Origin: Nocardioides acrostichi
GTDB lineage: Bacteria; Actinomycetota; Actinomycetes; Propionibacteriales; Nocardioidaceae
Length of the DNA: 64,000 nucleotides
NCBI RefSeq assembly: GCF_015319165.1
Contig: NZ_JADIVZ010000003.1
Coordinates: 124,001-188,000 of the forward strand
Reading direction: 5' to 3'
Notes under the pieces: model-generated
Seen by the model: the letters and a program-made list of their open reading frames with translations, nothing else
What the model was told of the DNA's origin: nothing
Database searches by the model: none
Translations under genes and position numbers: made by a program
In this document: one piece after another, positions 27,345 to 37,851 of the stretch
Layout of the letters: the number at the start of each line of letters is the position of its first letter
Numbering within the stretch: position 1 is the first letter of the stretch

Positions 27345-28592
27345 ATGACCTCCCTGATGCCCGGACCCGCGCGCACGACCCACGACGCCCAGGACCGCTC
27401 GCCGCGCCCGGTGCCGCTGGTGCCGACGTCGGTCGTGGGCGGGGTGCTCGCGGCGCTGCTGCCGCTGCTCGCAGCCATGGCGCTCGGTGTCGTGGGGTGG
27501 TTCCTGCTCGACGCCGGAAGCCACGGCGAGCCGCGCGACGGCCTGCGGGTGGGTGCGCTGGCCTGGCTGATGGCGCACGGATCCGGGGTGCACGTCGGCG
27601 GGGTGCTCGTCTCCGCCGTGCCCCTCGGACTCACCCTCGTCGCTGCGTGGTCGGTGTGGCGGTGCGGCCTGCGCGTCGGCGAGCTGGTCTGCGCGCACGG
27701 GCCCGACGCCGACGGTCTGGCCGACGGCTCCCGCGACTGGACCGTGCCGCTGGCCGCCGGCATGTTCGCCGCCGGCTACGTGTGCGTCGCCGCGCTCACC
27801 ACGACGCTGAGCGCCACGGCCGCCACCGCGCCGTCCCTCGGCCGGGTCGTGCTGTGGTCGTTCGCGCTCTGCTCGATGCTGGGTCTGCCCGCCGTGGCGG
27901 TGGGCTCGGGTCGCGCGGCGGTGTGGTCGGCCTGGATGCCCGACCACGCTCTCGGGGCGCTCTCGGCGGCCCGGGCGGTGCTGCGTTGGTGGCTCGTCGC
28001 GAGCCTGGTCGCCTATCTGCTGGCCTTCCTCGTCGACCTCTCCACGGCCGCCAACATCACCTCGCAGTTGCACGCCCACGGCGGCGACGTCGCCGTGCTG
28101 GTGCTCGTGGGCGTGGTGCTCTTGCCCAACGCCGTCGCCTTCTCCAGCGCCTACCTCGCCGGCCCGGGCTTCGCGGTCGGCACCGGCACGACCGTGAGCA
28201 CGACCGCCGTCGTGCTCGGCCCGCTGCCGATGGTCCCCTACCTCGCGGCGCTGCCCGACCCGGGCGCGCCCCCGGCCTGGACGTCCGCCCTGCTGGGGCT
28301 GCCGCCGCTGCTCGCCGCGGTGGCCGTGGCTCGCGCCCAGCGTCGCTGGGCCACCACGAGCTGGACCGACGGAGCCCTGCGCGGTTGCGGAGGTGGCCTG
28401 ATCGCAGCCCTCGTGGTGGCCCTGCTGACCGGTCTCGCGGGCGGTGCCGTCGGCCCCGGCCGGATGGCCGACGTGGGCCCGTTCACCGGCCAGGTGCTCG
28501 TGCACCTGCTCACCTCGTTCGGGCTCGGCGGGCTCGTCGGTGGACTCGCGATGACCGCCTGGCAGCGTCGCGTGGCCGCCCGCGACGCCTGA
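27345..28592 (+). CDS. DUF6350 (PerM-like) cell-division membrane protein
   Basis: About 415 aa with roughly ten membrane helices, matching the DUF6350 family that includes mycobacterial PerM, a protein linked to cell division and persistence. The gene is next to purN and purH in many actinobacteria, which supports the call. ATG 27345 has a GATCAT box 7 nt upstream and would be leaderless; ATG 27336 lies within that box. Expression of the neighbouring pur genes is separate, since purN has its own promoter. Confidence 0.82.
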   Translation: MTSLMPGPARTTHDAQDRSPRPVPLVPTSVVGGVLAALLPLLAAMALGVVGWFLLDAGSHGEPRDGLRVGALAWLMAHGSGVHVGGVLVSAVPLGLTLVAAWSVWRCGLRVGELVCAHGPDADGLADGSRDWTVPLAAGMFAAGYVCVAALTTTLSATAATAPSLGRVVLWSFALCSMLGLPAVAVGSGRAAVWSAWMPDHALGALSAARAVLRWWLVASLVAYLLAFLVDLSTAANITSQLHAHGGDVAVLVLVGVVLLPNAVAFSSAYLAGPGFAVGTGTTVSTTAVVLGPLPMVPYLAALPDPGAPPAWTSALLGLPPLLAAVAVARAQRRWATTSWTDGALRGCGGGLIAALVVALLTGLAGGAVGPGRMADVGPFTGQVLVHLLTSFGLGGLVGGLAMTAWQRRVAARDA

Positions 28593-28608
28593 ACCGCTCT
28601 GAGGCACC

Positions 28609-28614
28609 TAGGGT
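28609..28614 (+). promoter_or_regulatory. -10 box of a leaderless promoter for purN
   Basis: TAGGGT ends 7 nt before GTG 28622. An upstream GTG at 28613 lies within the box and is unlikely to be the start. Confidence 0.6.
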
Positions 28615-28621
28615 GAGCGCC

Positions 28622-29230
28622 GTGACCGCTCGTCTCGTCGTGCTCGTCTCCGGCTCCGGCACGAACCTCCAGGCCCTGCTCGACGCCTGCGCCGACCCCG
28701 CCTACGGCGCGGAGGTGGTCGCCGTCGGTGCCGATCGCGCCGGTATCGAGGGCCTGGTTCGTGCGGAGCGGGCGGGGGTGCCGACCTTCGTGCACCGACT
28801 GCCCGACCACGACTCGCGCGAAGCGTGGGACGTCGCGATCGCCGAGGCCGTGGCCGCGCACCGGCCCGACCTCGTCGTGTTGGCGGGGTTCATGAAGCTC
28901 GTCGGTGCCGCCTTCCTCGAGCGCTTCGGCGGCCGCACGGTCAACACGCACCCGGCGCTGTCGCCGTCCTTCCCGGGCATGCATGGTCCGCGCGACGCGC
29001 TGGAGTACGGCGTGAAGGTCACCGGCTGCACGCTGTTCGTGGTCGACCCGGGGGTCGACACCGGCGCGATCGTGGCGCAGACCGCGGTGCCGGTGGAGCC
29101 GGAGGACGACGTCGACTCCCTGCACGAGCGCATCAAGACCGCCGAGCGCGCGATGCTCGTCGAGACCGTGGGCCGGATGGCGCGCGAGGGCTTCCGGGTC
29201 GAGGGACGCCGGGTGCTGCTCGGCCGCTGA
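28622..29230 (+). CDS. purN: Phosphoribosylglycinamide formyltransferase
   Basis: A 202-aa enzyme of purine synthesis: it transfers a formyl group from 10-formyl-tetrahydrofolate to GAR. The N-terminal [18 protein letters not shown] binds phosphoribosyl; [21 protein letters not shown] holds the catalytic Asn and His, and [12 protein letters not shown] the catalytic Asp. The family length is normal. It precedes purH, from which it is separated by a riboswitch, and folD lies further downstream, supplying its folate cofactor. Confidence 0.95.
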   Translation: MTARLVVLVSGSGTNLQALLDACADPAYGAEVVAVGADRAGIEGLVRAERAGVPTFVHRLPDHDSREAWDVAIAEAVAAHRPDLVVLAGFMKLVGAAFLERFGGRTVNTHPALSPSFPGMHGPRDALEYGVKVTGCTLFVVDPGVDTGAIVAQTAVPVEPEDDVDSLHERIKTAERAMLVETVGRMAREGFRVEGRRVLLGR

Positions 29231-29237
29231 GAGCGGC

Positions 29238-29243
29238 TAGGCT
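29238..29243 (+). promoter_or_regulatory. Candidate -10 box for the ZTP riboswitch-purH transcript
   Basis: TAGGCT lies 12 bp before the first conserved base run of the riboswitch, so transcription would begin near 29250. Confidence 0.5.
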
Positions 29244-29244
29244 G

Positions 29245-29320
29245 CGAGCACACGACTGGCGCAGGTGGGTGACCACCAGGGAGTGGCACGTCGCGGCATC
29301 GAACGCCTGGGTCCGCGACA
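29245..29320 (+). ncRNA. ZTP/ZMP riboswitch (pfl motif) upstream of purH
   Basis: The two most conserved blocks of the pfl motif are present: ACGACTGGCG (29252-29261) and CGCCTGGG (29304-29311). Between them is the hairpin GGTGG-GTGA-CCACC (29264-29277) followed by AGGGAGTGGC, as in actinobacterial members. The pfl RNA senses ZMP and ZTP, which build up when 10-formyl-tetrahydrofolate is short, and turns on purine and folate genes. purH, which consumes ZMP (AICAR), starts 42 nt downstream, a well-known target. The expression platform is not clear: no T-rich terminator is seen, so control of translation start is possible. Confidence 0.88.
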
Positions 29321-29361
29321 TCGGTCCATCGGATCTTCCCCATGATTCTCCAGGAGTTCTT

Positions 29362-30957
29362 GTGAACGAGTCACGTGTCCCGATCAGGCGAGCCCTGGTC
29401 TCCGTCTACGACAAGTCCGGCCTCGAGGATCTCGTGCGCGGCCTCGCCGATGCCGGCGTCGAGCTGGTCTCGACCGGCGGCTCGGCCAAGCTGATCGAGG
29501 GACTGGCCCTGCCGGTCACCAAGGTCGAGGATCTGACCGGGTTCCCGGAGTGCCTCGACGGGCGGGTGAAGACGCTGCACCCGCGCGTGCACGCCGGCAT
29601 CCTCGCCGACCGTCGCCTCGAGAGCCACGTGGCTCAGCTGGCCGACCTCGGCGTCGAGCCGTTCGACCTGGTCGTCTCGAACCTCTACCCGTTCACCCAG
29701 ACCGTCGCCTCGGGCGCCTCGCCGGACGAGTGCGTCGAGCAGATCGACATCGGCGGGCCCTCGATGGTGCGCGCCGCCGCGAAGAACCACCCCTCGGTCG
29801 CCATCGTCACCTCGCCGGGCCGCTACGTCGACGTGCTGGCCGCCGTCGCGGAGGGCGGCTTCACCCTCGAGGAGCGCAAGGCGCTGGCCGCCGAGGCCTT
29901 CGTGCACACTGCGAGCTACGACGTCGCCGTGGCGTCGTGGATGGGCAACGTGCTGACCGACAGCTCCGGCGGCAGTGCTGAATCCGGCGGAGGCTTCCCC
30001 GCGTGGGCCGGGGCCACCTGGGAGCGCCAGGCCGTGCTGCGCTACGGCGAGAACCCGCACCAGTCGGCGGCCCTCTACCGCTCCGGCTCCGGACCCGAGG
30101 GCCTGGCCGGCGCCGAGCAGCTGCACGGCAAGGAGATGTCGTACAACAACTACGTCGACACCGACGCGGCGCGTCGCGCGGCGTTCGACTTCGACGAGCC
30201 GGCCGTGGCCGTCATCAAGCACGCCAACCCGTGCGGCATCGCCGTCGGCGTCGATGTCGCCGACGCGCACCGCCGCGCCCACGCCTGCGACCCCGTCTCC
30301 GCCTTCGGCGGCGTCATCGCCGCCAACCGGCCCGTGTCGGTCGAGATGGCCGCGCAGGTGGCCGAGGTGTTCACCGAGGTCATCGTCGCCCCCGGCTACG
30401 AGGACGGCGCCGTCGAGGTGCTGGCGCGCAAGAAGAACATCCGGATCCTGGTGTGTGAGCCGCTCGAGCGCGGTGGCGTCGAGACCCGTCCCATCTCGGG
30501 CGGCCTGCTCATGCAGGAGCGCGACTCCTTCCAAGCCGACGGTGACGACCCGTCGACGTGGACCCTCGCCACGGGGGAGGCGGCTCCGGACGACGTGCTC
30601 GCCGACCTCGCCTTCGCCTGGCGCGCCTGCCGTTCGGCGAAGTCGAACGCGATCCTGCTCGCCAAGGGCGGGGGAGCCGTCGGCATCGGCATGGGTCAGG
30701 TGAACCGGGTCGACTCCTGCAGGCTCGCCGTCGAGCGCGCCAACAGCCTCGCCGAGGGCGAGGAGCGCGCTCGCGGCGCCGTGGCGGCGTCCGATGCGTT
30801 CTTCCCCTTCGAGGACGGACCGCAGATCCTCATCGACGCCGGTGTGGCTGCCATCGTGCAGCCCGGTGGTTCGGTGCGCGACGAGCTCACCGTCGAGGCC
30901 TGCAAGGCCGCCGGCGTCACGATGTACTTCACCGGCACCCGGCACTTCTTCCACTGA
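29362..30957 (+). CDS. purH: Bifunctional AICAR transformylase / IMP cyclohydrolase
   Basis: A 531-aa enzyme for the last two steps to IMP. The N-terminal MGS-like cyclohydrolase domain (about 1-150) has [29 protein letters not shown] and [15 protein letters not shown]. The C-terminal transformylase has [16 protein letters not shown] and the catalytic Lys-His in [13 protein letters not shown], ending in the family's FTGTRHF-H. GTG 29362 has CAGGAG upstream. It is controlled by the ZTP riboswitch in its leader. Confidence 0.97.
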   Translation: MNESRVPIRRALVSVYDKSGLEDLVRGLADAGVELVSTGGSAKLIEGLALPVTKVEDLTGFPECLDGRVKTLHPRVHAGILADRRLESHVAQLADLGVEPFDLVVSNLYPFTQTVASGASPDECVEQIDIGGPSMVRAAAKNHPSVAIVTSPGRYVDVLAAVAEGGFTLEERKALAAEAFVHTASYDVAVASWMGNVLTDSSGGSAESGGGFPAWAGATWERQAVLRYGENPHQSAALYRSGSGPEGLAGAEQLHGKEMSYNNYVDTDAARRAAFDFDEPAVAVIKHANPCGIAVGVDVADAHRRAHACDPVSAFGGVIAANRPVSVEMAAQVAEVFTEVIVAPGYEDGAVEVLARKKNIRILVCEPLERGGVETRPISGGLLMQERDSFQADGDDPSTWTLATGEAAPDDVLADLAFAWRACRSAKSNAILLAKGGGAVGIGMGQVNRVDSCRLAVERANSLAEGEERARGAVAASDAFFPFEDGPQILIDAGVAAIVQPGGSVRDELTVEACKAAGVTMYFTGTRHFFH

Positions 30958-30982
30958 TCACTCCGGCGGAGCCGGAGTGATC
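30956..30982 (+). terminator. Hairpin at the end of purH
   Basis: GATCACTCCGGC (30956-30967) pairs perfectly with GCCGGAGTGATC (30971-30982) around GGA; the stem overlaps the purH stop codon. No T-tract follows, so it is either an intrinsic terminator of the actinobacterial no-U type or an RNA-stabilising hairpin. Confidence 0.6.
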
Positions 30983-30985
30983 GTC

Positions 30986-31044
30986 GGTGGTTGAGCAGCG
31001 ACCGCGGCTGAGGGACGAAGCCGCGACGGAGCGTGTCGAAACCC
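30986..31044 (+). repeat. Single copy related to the 140-bp repeat arm, upstream of folD
   Basis: The segment begins GGTGGTTGAGC and ends GTGTCGAAACCC, the same ends as the arms of the array at 20661-21620, with a different GC-rich middle that can itself pair (GCGGCTGAGGGACGAAGCCGC). It lies between the purH hairpin and folD. Confidence 0.7.
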
Positions 31045-31081
31045 AGCCCGAGACCAGACACAGCAGCACCCGAGGAGCACC

Positions 31082-31936
31082 ATGACCGCAACCAAGCTCG
31101 ACGGCACCGCCACCCTCAAGGCCATCAAGGCCGAGCTCGCGGAGCGCCTCGCCGCGCTGAAGGAGCAGGGCATGGTGCCCGGCCTGGGCACCGTGCTGGT
31201 CGGTGACGACCCCGGCTCGCACTGGTATGTCGGTGCGAAGCACAAGGACTGCGCCGAGATCGGCATCGAGTCGATCCGTGTCGATCTGCCGGCGACGGCC
31301 ACGCAAGACCAGGTCGAGGCCGAGATCGACCGCCTCAACGCCGACCCCGCTTGCACGGGCTTCTTGGTGCAGCAGCCGACCGGGCTCGACGAGTTCGCCC
31401 TGCTCTCCCGCGTCGACCCCGACAAGGACGTCGACGGCCTGCACCCGGTCTCGCTGGGCCGGCTGGCGCTGAACGTGCCCGGCTCGCTGCCGTGCACGCC
31501 CGTGGGCTGCCTGGAGCTGCTGCGCCGCCACGGCATCGAGTTGGCCGGCGCCGAGGTCGTCGTGGTCGGCCGCGGGCTCACCGTCGGCCGCCCGATGGGG
31601 CTGCTCCTCACGCGTCGCACCGAGAACGCCACCGCCACGCTGTGCCACACCGGCACCCGCGACCTCGCCAAGCACGTGCGTGAGGCCGACATCGTCATCG
31701 CCGCCGCCGGCGTGCCGGGCATCATCAACGCCGACATGGTCAAGCCCGGCGCGGCCGTGCTCGACGTCGGGGTCTCGCGGGTCGACGGCAAGATCGCCGG
31801 CGACGTGGCGGACGACGTCTGGGAGGTCGCGGGCCACGTGTCACCGAACCCGGGCGGCGTGGGGCCCATGACCCGGGCGATGCTGCTCTCCAACATCGTC
31901 GACATGGCCGAGCGCGACCTCGCCGGTCGTGCCTGA
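31082..31936 (+). CDS. folD: Methylenetetrahydrofolate dehydrogenase / cyclohydrolase
   Basis: A 284-aa enzyme making 10-formyl-tetrahydrofolate, the one-carbon donor for PurN and PurH. Catalytic-domain segments include [20 protein letters not shown] with the Tyr and Lys of the active site and [16 protein letters not shown]. The Rossmann part has [18 protein letters not shown] and the end [14 protein letters not shown] is diagnostic. AGGAGCACC precedes ATG 31082. It lies 124 bp after purH. Confidence 0.96.
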   Translation: MTATKLDGTATLKAIKAELAERLAALKEQGMVPGLGTVLVGDDPGSHWYVGAKHKDCAEIGIESIRVDLPATATQDQVEAEIDRLNADPACTGFLVQQPTGLDEFALLSRVDPDKDVDGLHPVSLGRLALNVPGSLPCTPVGCLELLRRHGIELAGAEVVVVGRGLTVGRPMGLLLTRRTENATATLCHTGTRDLAKHVREADIVIAAAGVPGIINADMVKPGAAVLDVGVSRVDGKIAGDVADDVWEVAGHVSPNPGGVGPMTRAMLLSNIVDMAERDLAGRA

Positions 31937-31959
31937 GCCCGGCCGGTCGGAGGCTGCTC

Positions 31960-31965
31960 TACCTT
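31960..31965 (+). promoter_or_regulatory. -10 box of a leaderless promoter for the DUF3017 gene
   Basis: TACCTT, 7 nt before GTG 31973. Confidence 0.6.
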
Positions 31966-31972
31966 GGACGAC

Positions 31973-32362
31973 GTGACCGAGGAGCCCCGCCCTGAGCGCG
32001 ATCCCGACGCGGGCGACGTGGGTGCGGACGCCGAGGTGCCCACGGCCCCCGAGATCGCCGAAGAGATCGCCGAGGTCGAGGAGCGGCGCTACCCCTCGAC
32101 CCTCGGCGGCGCGCTCTACATCCTCGTCCTCATCGCCGGTGCGGTCGGCGTCGCGTGGTCCGGGTGGGGCGACTGGCGGATCGGCGTGACCGTGCTGGCC
32201 GGTGCGCTCCTCGCGGCTGCACTCTTCCGGCTCGTCCTCCCGCAGCCGGACGCCGGGATGCTCGCGGTCCGGCATCGGTTCGTCGACGTCGCCTTGTTCG
32301 GCGTGGTCGGAGGCGTGCTCATCTTCCTGGTCCGCACCATCCCCAACCAGCCCGGCCTCTGA
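31973..32362 (+). CDS. DUF3017 family membrane protein
   Basis: About 129 aa: an acidic cytoplasmic N-terminus of about 45 residues, then three hydrophobic helices (YILVLIAGAVGVAWSGWG, TVLAGALLAAALFRLVLP, VALFGVVGGVLIFLVRTIP). DUF3017 genes usually follow folD in actinobacteria. Function unknown. The start is fixed by the TACCTT box. A family 1 repeat array begins at the base after its stop codon. Confidence 0.82.
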   Translation: MTEEPRPERDPDAGDVGADAEVPTAPEIAEEIAEVEERRYPSTLGGALYILVLIAGAVGVAWSGWGDWRIGVTVLAGALLAAALFRLVLPQPDAGMLAVRHRFVDVALFGVVGGVLIFLVRTIPNQPGL

Positions 32363-32450
32363 CCCGCGAGGGGTCGCGAATTGTCCCGCGAGGGGTCGCG
32401 AATTGTCCCGCGAGGGGTCGCGAATTGTCCCGCGAGGGGTCGCGAATCGC
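32363..32450 (+). repeat. 22-bp tandem repeat array, family 1, after the DUF3017 gene
   Basis: Four units start at 32363, 32385, 32407 and 32429 with an exact 22-bp period; the core is CGCGAGGGGTCGCGAATTG. It abuts the DUF3017 stop codon and reads with that gene. The convergent AbiEi-like gene ends 6 bp beyond it. Confidence 0.9.
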
Positions 32451-32456
32451 GTCCGC

Positions 32457-33422
32457 TCACCGGGCGCGCCGTCGAGGGTAGGACGACGTCCGCTCGCCGC
32501 GCGCGTAGCGAGCGGGCCCCTGCGGAGCGCGTTCGCGGACCGCAGATCGGAGCTCCGCGATCCACCGGTCGAGAGCGTTGCCGCTCACGTCGTTCTTGGT
32601 CACGACGATGACGATCCAGCCGGCGCGTCTGAGGGCAGCGCGCCGTGCTCGGTCGTGTTCGACGTGTGCGGGGTCGGTGTGGAACTCCTCGCCGTCGTAC
32701 TCGACGGCCACGCGCAGGTGCGGGTAGGCGAGGTCGAGCCGGTACGTCGCGCCTTCGAGTCGCACCGTGAACTGCGAGGTGGGCAGTGGGAGCTGGTGGT
32801 CGACGATGAGCTGCCGAGTCCAGGACTCTCCCGGTGACTCCGCCAGGCTGTGCGCCTGGTGCCCCAGCTCGCGCAGTTGGGTCACCCCGCGCAATCCGGC
32901 GAGCCGCAGGGTGATCCGGGCGTAGTCGGCGCGGGTCAGCTCGTGGTGGCGGGCGAAGGCGTCGAGCACCGCGATAGCCCCGAGGCGCCCTCGTTGTCGG
33001 GCGAGGTCGGCGGCGGTGCGCAGCGGGCTGGTGACCTGCACCCCGTCGAGTAGGACGATGTCGTCGGGCACCAGCGTGCGGCGTCCGCCTCGCACGCCCT
33101 GTGTGCGCGGTCGGGTGCCGTCGGGAGCCACCATCTCCAGGCGTGGTGGCACGTCGAGCGCCTGAGGATCGAAGGCGTCGACGCCGTGCAACCAGGCGGC
33201 GCTCCGGTCGCAGACGACCATGCGGGGCGGCAGGACCAGCGCCGCGGCGGCCGCCCGGAGCGGAGGGTCGTCGGGGACGTCGGCACGCACGTAGGCACCA
33301 TGCAGAACGCGGCGCACCTCGCCCTGGATCACCGCGCTCCTGAGGCGGGCCGGACTCCAGCCGCGAGCTCTGGCCGTCGTCGCGGTGAACGGGTGGTCGG
33401 GCAGTGGGGTCGGAGCACACAT
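32457..33422 (-). CDS. AbiEi-like N-terminal domain fused to a DUF559 endonuclease-like domain
   Basis: About 321 aa. The N-terminal part (ARGWSPARLRSAVIQGEVRRVLHGAYVRAD) resembles the winged-helix AbiEi-type antitoxin domain. The C-terminal 110 residues resemble DUF559, a Vsr/PD-(D/E)XK-like nuclease fold: YRLDLAYPHLRVAVEYDGEEFH, RARRAALRRAGWIVIVVT. Such proteins are common and strain-variable in actinobacteria and are annotated as TA-related, but no cognate AbiEii toxin gene lies nearby, so a defence role is unproven. ATG 33422 is used; a GTG at 33446 is possible. Family 1 repeat arrays lie on both sides in opposite orientation. Confidence 0.75.
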   Translation of the reverse strand: MCAPTPLPDHPFTATTARARGWSPARLRSAVIQGEVRRVLHGAYVRADVPDDPPLRAAAAALVLPPRMVVCDRSAAWLHGVDAFDPQALDVPPRLEMVAPDGTRPRTQGVRGGRRTLVPDDIVLLDGVQVTSPLRTAADLARQRGRLGAIAVLDAFARHHELTRADYARITLRLAGLRGVTQLRELGHQAHSLAESPGESWTRQLIVDHQLPLPTSQFTVRLEGATYRLDLAYPHLRVAVEYDGEEFHTDPAHVEHDRARRAALRRAGWIVIVVTKNDVSGNALDRWIAELRSAVRERAPQGPARYARGERTSSYPRRRAR

Positions 33423-33512
33423 GAGGCCCACCCTCGAACGTGACACAGCGCACCGCGATCGAACCGCGGTGCGCTGTGGACGAGGCCGACATGACGTCGG
33501 CTTGTGGAGACG

Positions 33513-33593
33513 AACGACCCCTCGTGGGACGATTCGCGACCCCTCGTGGGACGATTCGCGACCCCTCGTGGGTCGATTCGCGACCCCTCGTGG
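33513..33593 (-). repeat. 22-bp tandem repeat array, family 1, after mdh
   Basis: Four units (plus-strand GACCCCTCGTG at 33516, 33538, 33560 and 33582; 22-bp period). On the minus strand the core reads CACGAGGGGTCGCGAATCG, directly after the mdh stop codon and in the direction of mdh. Confidence 0.9.
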
Positions 33594-34580
33594 TCAGATG
33601 AGGCCGAGCTCGGTGACGGCCGCACGCTCCTCGACGAGCTCGTTGGTGGTGGCGTCGATCTTGCCGCGGGAGAAGTCGTCGATCTCGAGGCCCTCCACGA
33701 TGCTCCAGTCGCCACCGGAGGTGGTGACCGGGAACGAGGAGATGATGCCTTCGGGCACGCCGTACTCGCCGTGGGAGACGACGGCCATCGAGACCCAGTC
33801 GTTCTCGGCCGAACCGTAGAGCCAGTCGTGGGCGGCGTCGATGGTGGCGGACGCCGCGGAGGCGGCAGAGGAGGAGCCGCGCGCGTCGATGATCGCGGCG
33901 CCGCGCTTGGCGACGGTGGGGATGAAGGTGTTCTCGAGCCAGTCCTGGTCGCCCACGGTTTCGGCGGCGTTCTTGCCGGCGACCTCGGCGTGGAAGAGGT
34001 CGGGGTACTGGGTGGCGGAGTGGTTGCCCCAGATCGTCATCTGGGTGATGTCGGTGACGGCCGCGCCGGTCTTGGCGGCGAGCTGGCTGATCGCCCGGTT
34101 GTGGTCGAGGCGAGTGAGGGCCGAGAAACGTTCGGCCGGGATGTCGGGGGCGTTCTTCATCGCGATGAGCGCGTTGGTGTTGGCCGGGTTGCCGGTGACG
34201 CCGATGCGCACGTCGTCGGCGGCGACCGCGTTCAGCGCCTTGCCCTGGGCGGTGAAGATCGCACCGTTGGCCGAGAGCAGGTCACTGCGCTCCATGCCCG
34301 GGCCGCGGGGGCGCGCACCCACGAGCAGGGCCAGGTTGACGCCGTCGAAGATCTTCTCGGCGTCGTCGCCGATCTCGATGCCGGCCAGACCGGGGAACGC
34401 GCAGTCATCGAGCTCCATGACGACACCCTCGAGCGCCTTGAGCGCGGGGGTGATCTCGAGCAACCGCAGCTCGATCGGGCGGTCGGCGGTGAGTGCCCCG
34501 GAGGCGAGGCGGAAGAGCAGGCTGTAGCCGATCTGACCGGCGGCGCCGGTGACGGCGACCTTCAACGGGGTGGTGGACAC
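33594..34580 (-). CDS. mdh: Malate dehydrogenase
   Basis: A 328-aa NAD-dependent TCA enzyme (malate to oxaloacetate). The N-terminal [21 protein letters not shown] is the nucleotide site; active-site Arg residues lie in [15 protein letters not shown] and the catalytic His in [16 protein letters not shown] 34580 has GAGGAG 5 nt upstream, and a TAGCGT box about 30 nt further back is the likely -10. A 22-bp repeat array follows its stop codon. Confidence 0.95.
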   Translation of the reverse strand: MSTTPLKVAVTGAAGQIGYSLLFRLASGALTADRPIELRLLEITPALKALEGVVMELDDCAFPGLAGIEIGDDAEKIFDGVNLALLVGARPRGPGMERSDLLSANGAIFTAQGKALNAVAADDVRIGVTGNPANTNALIAMKNAPDIPAERFSALTRLDHNRAISQLAAKTGAAVTDITQMTIWGNHSATQYPDLFHAEVAGKNAAETVGDQDWLENTFIPTVAKRGAAIIDARGSSSAASAASATIDAAHDWLYGSAENDWVSMAVVSHGEYGVPEGIISSFPVTTSGGDWSIVEGLEIDDFSRGKIDATTNELVEERAAVTELGLI

Positions 34581-34669
34581 GCGTTCTCCTCGGGATGTCT
34601 GGCTTTTCCTGCGACGCTAGCAGCGGTCGCCGTGCACGACCTCACCGGCCGGTAGGTCAGGATGGACTC

Positions 34670-35353
34670 ATGGGGAGACTCGCCGGGAGCCGCCGCGTCA
34701 CCGTGCGGAGCGCGGCATTGGCCGCGGCGGTGCTGGCGCTGAGCGGCTGCTCCAGCCTCGAGCCCCCCGAGCAGCCCACCACGGGCATCGACGAGCTCGT
34801 GATCCCGACCCCCGCGCCCGACCCGACCGACTTCGTGGCGGGCATCGACAATCCGTGGCTCGCGTGGGAGCCGGGTGCGCGGTTCGACCTCGACGACGTG
34901 ACGCTCGAGGTGGGCACCGGCGCGGTCGAGGTCGATGGCGTCGCCACCACCCCCGTCACGATCCGGGCCCCGGCGGGCTCGGGCCTGCCCACGGGCACCG
35001 ACTATCTCGCGCAGGACGACGCGGGCAACGTGTGGTGGTTCGGTCGCCGCGGTCACTGGCTGGCCGGTCGGGGCGACGCCGAGCCCGGCCTCTGGCTGGC
35101 CGCGGATCCCCGCCGTGGCGATGGCTGGCAGACCGGCGCCCGCGACGACGCCGGCCAGCCGCTCGTGGCGACGGTGCTCACCGACGTCGGCACGGTCGAG
35201 TCGGGTGCCGGTGCGGTGAGCGACGCGGCCGTCGTGGTGCAACTGAGCAGCACGCCCGCCGTCCGGCTGTTCTACACGCGCGGGGTGGGGCTGTCGGCGG
35301 TGGTCGACGGCGCGCGCACCGACCATCTCCAGCAGGTGACGACAGGCGGGTGA
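34670..35353 (+). CDS. Putative lipoprotein, unknown function
   Basis: About 227 aa. The signal peptide ends in a lipobox LALSGCSS with the lipid-modified Cys near residue 27, so the protein should be anchored outside the membrane. The mature part (DFVAGIDNPWLAWEPGARFDLD, TDYLAQDDAGNVWWFGRRG) resembles repeats seen in other secreted actinobacterial proteins but I know no function. ATG 34670 follows a CAGGAT box by 6 nt. Divergent from mdh. Confidence 0.78.
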   Translation: MGRLAGSRRVTVRSAALAAAVLALSGCSSLEPPEQPTTGIDELVIPTPAPDPTDFVAGIDNPWLAWEPGARFDLDDVTLEVGTGAVEVDGVATTPVTIRAPAGSGLPTGTDYLAQDDAGNVWWFGRRGHWLAGRGDAEPGLWLAADPRRGDGWQTGARDDAGQPLVATVLTDVGTVESGAGAVSDAAVVVQLSSTPAVRLFYTRGVGLSAVVDGARTDHLQQVTTGG

Positions 35354-35399
35354 CTCGGGAGCCCGACGCCTGTCAGGCTGGACGCGTAGGCGTCAGTAG

Positions 35400-37691
<2,292 letters not shown>

Positions 37692-37708
37692 TCTGTGCGC
37701 AGCGACAC

Positions 37709-37744
37709 ACCGGCCCGGGGAATGTTCCCCGGGCCGGTTGTCGT
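37709..37744 (+). terminator. Terminator of icd
   Basis: ACCGGCCCGGGGAA (37709-37722) pairs with TTCCCCGGGCCGGT (37725-37738); the inner A/T pairs open to form the loop. TGTCGTTT follows. Confidence 0.8.
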
Positions 37745-37799
37745 TTGATCCCAAACCGCACCGTTTGACCGGTAAACTTCCGTCGTTTGGGATCAAACG
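37742..37799 (+). promoter_or_regulatory. Operator region upstream of the MFS exporter
   Basis: A perfect 15-bp inverted pair, CGTTTGATCCCAAAC (37742-37756) and GTTTGGGATCAAACG (37785-37799), brackets a third related site GTTTGACCGGTAAAC (37763-37777). TAAACT at 37773-37778 is a candidate -10. The layout suggests a dimeric TetR- or MarR-type repressor; its gene is not beside the exporter in this window. Confidence 0.7.
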
Positions 37800-37851
37800 T
37801 CGTCCCACTTATCCACAACCCGCCTCTCCACAGCACCCCGAAGGAGCGCCT

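Noticed and set aside
32457..33446. Complete AbiE toxin-antitoxin system
   Set aside because: No AbiEii nucleotidyltransferase gene is adjacent; only the AbiEi-like domain with a DUF559 part is present.
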